32,851 nt of DNA, taken from Lentimicrobiaceae bacterium. GTDB lineage: Bacteria > Bacteroidota > Bacteroidia > Bacteroidales > UBA4417. Shown here piece after piece: positions 8,483 through 14,731 of this stretch. The notes below the pieces were generated by a model, which did not search any database, was not told where the DNA came from, and saw only the letters and a list, made by a program, of their open reading frames with translations. The first letter of the stretch is position 1. Each line of letters opens with the position of its first letter. The DNA is taken from NCBI GenBank assembly GCA_028697555.1, contig JAQVEX010000028.1, positions 1 through 32,851 of the forward strand. The letters run 5' to 3'. The position numbers and the translations under genes were made by a program.

Positions 8483-8530
8483 CTTACAAGTGCAAGTATT
8501 TGGCACAACCTATACATAACTTTGCAATAT
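8483..8530 (+). promoter_or_regulatory. Promoter/operator shared with the WYL gene
   Basis: CTTAC, GTG and AGTATTTGGCACA (8495-8507) are placed exactly as at 5614-5638 (21 of 25 positions agree), and after the same 9-bp gap comes TAACTTTG (8517-8524) with CAATAT. It forms the imperfect palindrome GTGCAAGTATTTGGCAC. It overlaps a TTG-started N-terminal extension at 8500, so the next ATG is the better start. Confidence 0.7.
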
Positions 8531-8565
8531 ATTTAAAACTAGTTCAATTTAATGTATTACAAGTT

Positions 8566-9504
8566 ATGAAAGTTAAAAGATTTAATTCGGACAAATTTAT
8601 GGTTGTCCGTAAAGATGGCAGCATTGCCGTGCACCTTGATGAACATCCTGTTTCCGATTCGGCTTTATCAGACCTTTCGAGTCATTACAGGGTGCCAAGC
8701 GCTCTTTACGGTTTTCAAGAACGTTCAAAAGTTCAGTTTTTAGAACCAATTTTAAAGACTCTTCCTGATATTACAGCAGTTTTAGACGATGATGAATATC
8801 AAGTAAGAGCCATTGTACATCCAAAAAAAGAGTTTGTAAGCGATGAGGAGTTCCTACATGCAGCCGAAATTTTATCAAGGATTGACACCGAAGAGTTTAA
8901 AATTTTAGACATAGATCACTGGCGTTACAAAGGCAATGTTGAACGTCCCTTACAAGGCGGTTTACTTGTAAATGTCGCACTTCTCAGATTGGCTTGCATG
9001 AATGGAGCCACAGTTTCGCACTCAAGTTATAAAAAAACATTTAGTGCAATGCCACCAGTTAACTATTTAAAGTCGCTCAGACCAGCGTCACCAGTTGAGT
9101 TTCTAAACCAAGTTTTCGGCAACGACCGTCTCGCATCGGTTACAGACTTAGAGGAAATGGCTAAAGTCTCTTCAGTCGAAAATCCATTAGATTATTTTCC
9201 ACTTGACAAAGTCTATCATCATTATTTAGAAAAAGCCAATCTCGATTTGAAAAAGACTTCAAAAGAGCTCAAAAAATTTCTATCATCAGGACTCTCATAT
9301 TTCAACTGTTTCAACATCCTTAGCTATGTAACCACACACTATGCAAAACCAAGTTTTGAACTTAATCGAAATGTAGGTTCATTCTTGTCGGTTTCATCTC
9401 TTAAAGCTAATGAAATTAGAAAACTTTCACAATCACAAATCACTGCACCGGTATTTGATTCCAAAGCCATACAACATTTAAGGGGAGATAAGGTTGCTAA
9501 GTGA
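8566..9504 (+). CDS. Hypothetical protein, weakly DUF932-like
   Basis: A soluble 312-residue protein starting MKVKRFNSDKF. The frame is open to a TTG at 8500, but that lies within the promoter, so ATG 8566 is chosen. The stretch VDDEYQ-like LDDDEYQVRAIVHPKKEF and especially GGLLVNVALLRLACMNGATVS resemble the 'RVVC.NG' core of DUF932, a family of phage- and plasmid-associated proteins; this is a tentative match by eye. The C-terminal third is helical. Its promoter is a near copy of the WYL gene's, so it is probably a target of that regulator. A GTTGCGT heptamer array begins directly after the stop codon. Confidence 0.6.
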   Translation: MKVKRFNSDKFMVVRKDGSIAVHLDEHPVSDSALSDLSSHYRVPSALYGFQERSKVQFLEPILKTLPDITAVLDDDEYQVRAIVHPKKEFVSDEEFLHAAEILSRIDTEEFKILDIDHWRYKGNVERPLQGGLLVNVALLRLACMNGATVSHSSYKKTFSAMPPVNYLKSLRPASPVEFLNQVFGNDRLASVTDLEEMAKVSSVENPLDYFPLDKVYHHYLEKANLDLKKTSKELKKFLSSGLSYFNCFNILSYVTTHYAKPSFELNRNVGSFLSVSSLKANEIRKLSQSQITAPVFDSKAIQHLRGDKVAK

Positions 9505-9532
9505 GTTGCGTGTTGCGTGTTGCGGGTTGCGT
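9505..9532. repeat. Heptanucleotide array GTTGCGT
   Basis: Four tandem 7-bp units (GTTGCGT, GTTGCGT, GTTGCGG, GTTGCGT) start at the base after the preceding stop codon and then decay into GGTTCGG. Confidence 0.85.
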
Positions 9533-9537
9533 GGTTC

Positions 9538-9628
9538 GGGTTAGTTTCGAGTTCTGTCCCGAAGTTTCGGGAGAGTTCCGAGTACCAAAAATAAAAACTC
9601 CTTAATCCTTAATCAAAACTCAGAACAC
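9538..9628 (+). repeat. 91-bp perfect direct repeat, left copy
   Basis: Identical to 12673-12763. It begins GGGTTAGTTTCGAG, contains an inverted CCCGAAGTTTCGGG and a CCTTAAT duplication, and runs into a CCATCAC array. Its first 18 bases also recur at 21331. No coding sense. The two copies bracket the AAA+ and W-repeat genes. Confidence 0.9.
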
Positions 9629-9677
9629 TCATCACCCATCACCCATCACCCATCACCCATCACTGACCACCAATCAC
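9629..9677. repeat. Heptanucleotide array CCATCAC (7 units)
   Basis: Units are TCATCAC, four CCATCAC, TGACCAC and CAATCAC. The sister array at 12764-12826 has nine units, two more, with the same TGACCAC-CAATCAC ending: a length difference of exactly two repeats. Confidence 0.9.
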
Positions 9678-9682
9678 AAAAA

Positions 9683-9717
9683 AGCTAGCGGCTAAAAGCT
9701 AAAAGCCAAAGGCTTCT
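9683..9717. repeat. Heptanucleotide array of the GCYAAAR type
   Basis: AGCTAGC, GGCTAAA, AGCTAAA, AGCCAAA, GGCTTCT in 7-bp register, ending 20 bp before the promoter of the AAA+ gene. Together with the neighbouring repeats it fills the 317-bp spacer; I see no gene in it. Confidence 0.75.
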
Positions 9718-9737
9718 AATTTTTCCTGCGTTTTTCT

Positions 9738-9745
9738 TACTTTTG
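9738..9745 (+). promoter_or_regulatory. -7 promoter box for the AAA+ gene
   Basis: TACTTTTG, followed by CCAAAT. The equivalent right-hand repeat region ends in the same box (12889-12896). The -33 region falls in the heptamer-derived sequence and shows no TTTG. Confidence 0.5.
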
Positions 9746-9821
9746 CCAAATTAAAACTAAATCTTACACAAGGAATTACAGGTAAATGCTTTGCGTTACA
9801 TTTTAATAAAAGTATAAAACT

Positions 9822-10925
9822 ATGAAAAGTTTAATTGAAAAAATTGCTCAAATATCGGCACAAAAAGCAAGTCAGATTGATACAAAAAAAACGGATTTGC
9901 TCAAAATAGCCAGCAATTATGGTGATGTTGAACCTTATAACTTGTTTTTATATTGGTTTAATATGTTTCCTAATTGTATTGAGTTCGGTAAAAAAACCAA
10001 TTTTGAAAAAGCTTGCAATCACATTATTTCTCACTACAGCGATGAAATAAAAGAGATATTTATTACAGACAAAAAGGGGGAAGAAATCGCAAATGTGGTT
10101 GTTTGGTTGTACGAAGATACACTCATCAATTTATCAAATAAATATGATGAAAAACCTTTGGTTTATTACAGAGTTACGCCATACGAGAAAGTTAACAAAT
10201 TGGTGCAAGAAATCTCCGATTTTAAAAATGAAAAAACTCATATACCGAGGATTAGTTTAATCCACAATTCTTTTGGCTCTCTATCTACAAAAAAAATGAA
10301 AATTAAACATCCAAAGTTGACCATAAAAGATAACTACAACGATGATTTTCAACCTGTTCATAAAACCATAATAAACCGTTTGCAAAAAGATAATGATAAA
10401 GGTTTGGTGCTTTTGCACGGAAAGCCCGGAACTGGAAAAACATATTATTTGCGTTATTTGATATGTCAGCTTCGCAAAGATGTTATTTTTTTACCACCCA
10501 ATATGGCAGCATCTATCACCGATCCGGGGCTTATAGAATTGCTTATGGAAAATAAAAACAGTGTTTTCGTGGTCGAAGATGCGGAAAACATCCTGATAGA
10601 CAGAAATCAAACAGGTTCGTCGGCTGTATCTGCATTGCTAAACCTGACAGATGGATTACTTTCCGACTGTTTGAATATTCAAGTAATCTGTTCGTTCAAT
10701 ACAGATTTATCGGAGCTTGATAAGGCTTTGATTCGCAAAGGAAGATTAATTGCAAAATACGAATTTAAAGAGCTTGAAGCATCAAAAGCACAAGCTTTGT
10801 CAAACAAACTCGGCTTCAACAGTAAAATAGAAAAACCAATGACTTTGACCGATATATACAATCAGGACGAAGATTCGTATGCTCCGAAAATTAAAAAATC
10901 CATGGGTTATAATAAAAATAATTAA
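9822..10925 (+). CDS. AAA+ ATPase
   Basis: A 367-residue ATPase. Residues 1-165 are an unassigned N-terminal domain. The AAA module (about 185-330) has Walker A HGKPGTGKT, a Walker B variant VFVVEDAENIL, the helix SALLNLTDGLLSD, sensor-1-like ICSFNTDLSELDKAL and the arginine pair IRKGRL. The order resembles Bcs1/Ycf46-like AAA proteins that remodel or unfold a partner. There is no protease domain or signal peptide. The gene after it encodes a W-rich repeat protein 77 bp downstream on the same strand, with no promoter seen between, so the two probably work together. The pair is bracketed by long direct repeats. Confidence 0.82.
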   Translation: MKSLIEKIAQISAQKASQIDTKKTDLLKIASNYGDVEPYNLFLYWFNMFPNCIEFGKKTNFEKACNHIISHYSDEIKEIFITDKKGEEIANVVVWLYEDTLINLSNKYDEKPLVYYRVTPYEKVNKLVQEISDFKNEKTHIPRISLIHNSFGSLSTKKMKIKHPKLTIKDNYNDDFQPVHKTIINRLQKDNDKGLVLLHGKPGTGKTYYLRYLICQLRKDVIFLPPNMAASITDPGLIELLMENKNSVFVVEDAENILIDRNQTGSSAVSALLNLTDGLLSDCLNIQVICSFNTDLSELDKALIRKGRLIAKYEFKELEASKAQALSNKLGFNSKIEKPMTLTDIYNQDEDSYAPKIKKSMGYNKNN

Positions 10926-11002
10926 TTTCCAATATTTATTATTGCTTCTACTATAAAATTAATTCCGCACAGATTCATTAAGTACTTTAAGAATTATAAA
11001 TT

Positions 11003-12640
11003 ATGACAACAGAAAAGAAAGATTCGGATATTATTTTTGCTACAATAGAGAAAGAAATTAAAAGTGATGCTTGGAATAAAATTTCTATGGAATTTCAATG
11101 GACGGAAGAGCTTCTAGAAAAATATGAAGATAAAGTCGATTGGAGTTTAATTTCATTAAACAGCGATATAACTTGGACTACATCGATGCTCGAAAAGTTT
11201 AAGGATAAAGTTTCTTGGTATCATTTATCTAATTACTCTTATGCAGAAATTGATAAAGCCAAAAAACTGTACACAGAGGAAAATCTTAGACAATTTCAAG
11301 ATTATTGGGATTGGAATGAATTATCCGACAGTATCACTGACATTGAACTAATAGATAAGTTTATTGACAGGTGGGATTGGGATAAAATAATTAACAATCT
11401 TAATATTGAATACGGTTTGTTAAATGCCGAATTTTTAGAAAAATATATCGATTATATTCCGGTTTCGTCTATAATGAATTCCACGTTGTGGGAATATTTA
11501 GTTGATGATGAAATTGATAAAATTGAAGACAAATTGATTCTTAAAATTAAGAAAAGTAAACGTAAGAATGGAAAAAAAATAAAGGAAGATTCGGATTATA
11601 TTTTTACTACAATTAGGGAGACGGTTAAAAAGGAGGCATGGGAAAGGATTTCCAAGAGTTTTCAATGGACAGAAGAACTACTTGAAGAATATGAAGATAA
11701 AGTTGATTGGGAAATGGTTTCACAAAACGATGACTTGGGGTGGACTGCGACAATGTTGGAAAAGTTCAAGCATAAGATTTATTGGAGTCATTTATCTAAG
11801 CGTGAATATCCGCATAATGCAAAGAAACTATATACAGAGGAAAACCTTAAGCTATTTAAGGATAATTGGGATTGGAACAAAGTATCAGGTTGTATTTCTG
11901 ATGTCAAGCTAATAGATAGGTTTGTTGATTGTTGGGTCTGGAGTGAAATAATTGATAACGTGTGGCTTAAAAGCAAATTTTTCAATAAGAAATTTTTAGA
12001 AAAGTATGTCGATTACATTCCGATATCGTCTTTAACAAGCTCTCGTTTGTGGTCAAATGTAGTTTCTGACGAAATTGAAAAAATGAACGACAAATTGACC
12101 TTTAAAGTTAAGAAAGGAAAGAATGATAAATTGAGACTTATTTACGTTCTGAGGGAAGCTGAAATAAGAGAAAGTCTATCGTCGGATTATGAATGGACGG
12201 AAGAATTGTTAGAAAAGTATGAAGATGAAGTAGATTGGACTGAAATATCAAACAATATAAATATTCCGTGGACTAAGACAATGCTCGAAAAGTATAAAGA
12301 TAAAATTGATTGGGAGATATTTACCGTACATTCTCGTTATAACGCTGATGTACTACATACAGAAGAAATGCTCACTCATTTTCAAGATTATTGGGATTGG
12401 AATGAATTATCATTTGCAATTTCCGACGTAAAACTTATAGATAAATTTGTTGATAGATGGAATTGGTCTGGTATTGTTAACAATAGTAACTTACAGGAAG
12501 ATTTTTTCAATATAGAATTTTATAAAAAATATATCAATTATATCCCAATAGGTTCGCTTGTTTATTCTGATATGTGGCATGCTATGGTCGATGAAGAATA
12601 TAAAAAAATAGAACAACAAATTTTATCTTATTTTGGTTAA
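11003..12640 (+). CDS. W-rich repeat protein with a three-fold internal repeat
   Basis: A 545-residue soluble protein of no known function, built of three similar blocks: about residues 7-195, 196-371 and 372-545. Each block opens with a helix, then WTEELLE(K/E)YEDKVDW (Trp at 33, 222 and 398), an I-S-x-N-x-x-I-x-WT turn, MLEKFKDK, LYTEE or HTEE, WDWNELS, DxxLIDKFVDRW, and closes with FLEKYxDYIPxSS and a D-E-I-x-K tail. Inside each block the unit 'W-x(12-16)-W' recurs about every 30-40 residues, giving a probable helical solenoid. The protein is strongly acidic and aromatic, suited to binding another macromolecule. It follows the AAA+ gene and ends just before the second 91-bp repeat. Confidence 0.8.
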   Translation: MTTEKKDSDIIFATIEKEIKSDAWNKISMEFQWTEELLEKYEDKVDWSLISLNSDITWTTSMLEKFKDKVSWYHLSNYSYAEIDKAKKLYTEENLRQFQDYWDWNELSDSITDIELIDKFIDRWDWDKIINNLNIEYGLLNAEFLEKYIDYIPVSSIMNSTLWEYLVDDEIDKIEDKLILKIKKSKRKNGKKIKEDSDYIFTTIRETVKKEAWERISKSFQWTEELLEEYEDKVDWEMVSQNDDLGWTATMLEKFKHKIYWSHLSKREYPHNAKKLYTEENLKLFKDNWDWNKVSGCISDVKLIDRFVDCWVWSEIIDNVWLKSKFFNKKFLEKYVDYIPISSLTSSRLWSNVVSDEIEKMNDKLTFKVKKGKNDKLRLIYVLREAEIRESLSSDYEWTEELLEKYEDEVDWTEISNNINIPWTKTMLEKYKDKIDWEIFTVHSRYNADVLHTEEMLTHFQDYWDWNELSFAISDVKLIDKFVDRWNWSGIVNNSNLQEDFFNIEFYKKYINYIPIGSLVYSDMWHAMVDEEYKKIEQQILSYFG

Positions 12641-12672
12641 GTAGCTTTTAGCATATTCGTGTTACGTGTTGC

Positions 12673-12763
12673 GGGTTAGTTTCGAGTTCTGTCCCGAAGT
12701 TTCGGGAGAGTTCCGAGTACCAAAAATAAAAACTCCTTAATCCTTAATCAAAACTCAGAACAC
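12673..12763 (+). repeat. 91-bp perfect direct repeat, right copy
   Basis: Identical to 9538-9628, in the same orientation, about 3.1 kb away. On its left GTTACGTGTTGCG corresponds to the GTTGCGT array of the other copy. Confidence 0.9.
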
Positions 12764-12826
12764 CCATCACTCATCACTCATCACCCATCACCCATCACCC
12801 ATCACCCATCACTGACCACCAATCAC
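12764..12826. repeat. Heptanucleotide array CCATCAC (9 units)
   Basis: CCATCAC, two TCATCAC, four CCATCAC, TGACCAC, CAATCAC. It is the longer sister of the array at 9629-9677. Confidence 0.9.
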
Positions 12827-12831
12827 AAAAT

Positions 12832-12887
12832 GGCCAATGGCTAACAGCTAAAAGCCAAAGGCTTCTACTTCTAATTTCTAATTTTTC
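12832..12887. repeat. Heptanucleotide array, GCYAAYR passing into CTTCTAA type
   Basis: GGCCAAT, GGCTAAC, AGCTAAA, AGCCAAA, GGCTTCT, ACTTCTA, ATTTCTA in strict 7-bp register, stopping 1 bp before the promoter box at 12889. Confidence 0.8.
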
Positions 12888-12888
12888 C

Positions 12889-12896
12889 TACTTTTG
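12889..12896 (+). promoter_or_regulatory. -7 promoter box for the TRIC-rlmH-rdgB operon
   Basis: TACTTTTG directly abuts a heptamer array, so the -33 region is made of repeat units. The leader to ATG 12933 is about 30 nt. Confidence 0.5.
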
Positions 12897-12932
12897 TCAA
12901 ATCAAAATTCACAAACAAAAAATTTATAAACT

Positions 12933-13595
12933 ATGTTTGAATTAATATTTGGCATATCGCTACTAGATTATATCAGAGAAAACTTTGTCGTATTGCTAGA
13001 CCACGCAGGTACATTTGCATTTGCATTAAGCGGAATACGATTAGCTTCCGAAAAAAAATTCGATTGGTTTGGTGCTTATGTAGTCGGATTAGTTACTGCA
13101 ATTGGTGGTGGTACAACTCGCGACTTGTTGCTGCAAGTAACCCCATTTTGGATGTTAAACAGTTCGTACTTGATAGTTACGGCTGTGGCTTTGCTATCAT
13201 TTATTTTTCTCAAAAATCTTATTTTCAGACTTAACAAAACCTTATTTTTATTCGACGCCATTGGTCTTGGCTTATTTACGGTGGTAGGAATTGAAAAAAC
13301 CTTAGCTGTCGGTTATCCGTTTTGGGTTGCCATAATTATGGGTATGATTACCGGCTCGGTTGGTGGATTAATCAGAGATGTTTTAATTAATGAAGTGCCG
13401 CTTATCTTGCGTCGCGATATATACGCATCAGCCTGTATCATTGGCGGTCTTGTGTTTATGTTATGCTACAAGTTAGGGGTCGCCAGTGCATTAACAAGCA
13501 CTATTACGGCATTAACCGTAATACTTATCAGACTTGTTGTTGTTTGGCTTAAAATTCAATTGCCGACAGTAAAACATCATTTTCCCGACGAATAA
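12933..13595 (+). CDS. TRIC-family cation channel (UPF0126, YicG-like)
   Basis: A 220-residue inner-membrane protein with seven hydrophobic helices and two related halves of three helices, the hallmark of prokaryotic TRIC-type channels, which conduct monovalent cations. Half 1 carries GTFAFALSGIRLA and the Gly-rich GGGTTRDLLL; half 2 carries FDAIGLGLFTVVGIEKTL and GSVGGLIRDVLINEVPLIL. The Arg-Asp in each half is characteristic of the family. Length is normal. It is the first gene of a likely operon with rlmH, which starts 17 bp after its stop. Confidence 0.9.
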   Translation: MFELIFGISLLDYIRENFVVLLDHAGTFAFALSGIRLASEKKFDWFGAYVVGLVTAIGGGTTRDLLLQVTPFWMLNSSYLIVTAVALLSFIFLKNLIFRLNKTLFLFDAIGLGLFTVVGIEKTLAVGYPFWVAIIMGMITGSVGGLIRDVLINEVPLILRRDIYASACIIGGLVFMLCYKLGVASALTSTITALTVILIRLVVVWLKIQLPTVKHHFPDE

Positions 13596-13612
13596 AAATC
13601 ACCAAAAAAGAT

Positions 13613-14086
13613 ATGCAAATTACATTCATATTAGTCGGTAAAACCACCGAACCATTTATAATCAATGGGTTTGATATGTATTGCAACAGAATTTCAAACT
13701 ATATTCAAAATTCCTGTATCGTCATACCTGACGTAAAAAAAAGCAAAAGCACAGATGTAAACCTTATAAAGCAAAAAGAAGCCAACGAGATACTCAAAAA
13801 AATACCGCCACAGTCGTACGTGGTTTTGCTTTCCGAACGAGGCAAAGGATATACTTCTATTGAGTTTTCAAAATTTATTGCACACAAGATGCAAATTAGC
13901 GTTAAGAACTTGGTATTTATCGTTGGCGGAGCCTATGGAGTTGACAAAACCGTTGAAGATAGAGCTGATGCAATAATATCTTTTTCCAAAATGACTTACA
14001 CGCATCAGTTCATCAGGCTTATGCTGTCGGAGCAGATATACAGAGCCTTTACCATTATAAATAATGAACCTTACCATAATGAATGA
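13613..14086 (+). CDS. rlmH: 23S rRNA (pseudouridine-1915-N3)-methyltransferase RlmH
   Basis: A SPOUT-class methyltransferase of 157 residues that uses S-adenosylmethionine to methylate pseudouridine 1915 in helix 69 of 23S rRNA on assembled ribosomes. Visible signatures: LLSERGKGYTSIEFSKFI, the cofactor-loop FIVGGAYGVDKTV, and the C-terminal trefoil knot SKMTYTHQFIRLMLSEQIYR ending in EPYHNE. Length and ends are typical. It overlaps rdgB by about 8 bases, so the two are translationally coupled. Confidence 0.97.
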   Translation: MQITFILVGKTTEPFIINGFDMYCNRISNYIQNSCIVIPDVKKSKSTDVNLIKQKEANEILKKIPPQSYVVLLSERGKGYTSIEFSKFIAHKMQISVKNLVFIVGGAYGVDKTVEDRADAIISFSKMTYTHQFIRLMLSEQIYRAFTIINNEPYHNE

Positions 14087-14663
14087 TATTAAAAAATTAG
14101 TGTTTTCAACTCACAACAAGAACAAACACGCAGAGTTACAGGCAATTTTGCCTGACTATAAAATTTTAAATCTCTACGATTTGGGCTGCGATACCGAAAT
14201 TCAGGAATCGGGGACAACATTGGAGGAAAACGCATTTATAAAAGCGGAATTTGTTTACAAAAAATATGCAATCGACTGTATAGCCGATGATACAGGTTTG
14301 GAAGTCGATTTTTTGAACGGAGCACCCGGCGTACATTCTGCTCGTTATGCCGGCGATAGCTGCGATGCCAAAGCTAATGTTCAAAAGCTTTTGCATAATA
14401 TGCAAGATGCTGATAACCGTTCGGCGAGATTTAAAACGGTGATAGTCTTGTTTTTAGACGGAAAACCTTATTATTTCAACGGAATTATTGAAGGAACAAT
14501 TATAAGAGAGCCACGCGGTAACAACGGCTTTGGCTACGACCCTGTTTTTGTTCCTAAGGGCTACGACAAAACATTTGCTCAAATGGATGCAAAAGAAAAA
14601 AACACTATAAGCCATAGAGCTCTAGCCGTTAAGCACTTAGTCGAGTTTTTGCAAAAATTATAA
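14079..14663 (+). CDS. rdgB: XTP/dITP pyrophosphatase (RdgB/HAM1)
   Basis: This house-cleaning enzyme hydrolyses ITP, dITP and XTP to the monophosphates, keeping deaminated purines out of nucleic acids. Family motifs: N-terminal FSTHNKNKHAEL (substrate-binding STxNxxK), ESGTTLEENAFIKA, ADDTGLEVDFLNGAPGVHSARYAG, and C-terminal GNNGFGYDPVFVP with SHRALA. ATG 14079 (MNDIKKLVFSTHN) is preferred over ATG 14064, giving 194 residues and a short overlap with rlmH. The Asp of ADDTG is the catalytic base in characterised relatives. Confidence 0.95.
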   Translation: MNDIKKLVFSTHNKNKHAELQAILPDYKILNLYDLGCDTEIQESGTTLEENAFIKAEFVYKKYAIDCIADDTGLEVDFLNGAPGVHSARYAGDSCDAKANVQKLLHNMQDADNRSARFKTVIVLFLDGKPYYFNGIIEGTIIREPRGNNGFGYDPVFVPKGYDKTFAQMDAKEKNTISHRALAVKHLVEFLQKL

Positions 14664-14716
14664 TAAGTATGTACAATCCTTAAAATTCAAACAAGCCAAT
14701 ATTTTCTTTTATATTA

Positions 14717-14724
14717 TAACTTTG
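14717..14724 (+). promoter_or_regulatory. -7 promoter box close to the GH3/beta-lactamase start
   Basis: TAACTTTG ends only 7 bp before the first ATG at 14732, so transcripts would be leaderless or nearly so, or translation starts at the second ATG (14735). Confidence 0.5.
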
Positions 14725-14731
14725 CAGAAAA

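Noticed and set aside
5614..8530. Invertible-promoter or phase-variation segment between the two matching promoters
   Set aside because: The two copies are in the same orientation, which does not support inversion, and no recombinase gene lies near.
9538..12763. attL/attR of an integrated element
   Set aside because: No integrase, transposase or tRNA end is associated with either copy, and the first bases of the repeat also occur at 21331, so it is more likely a dispersed repeat.
9629..12826. CRISPR-like arrays at the CCATCAC repeats
   Set aside because: The units are 7 bp and directly adjacent with no spacers, and no cas genes are present.
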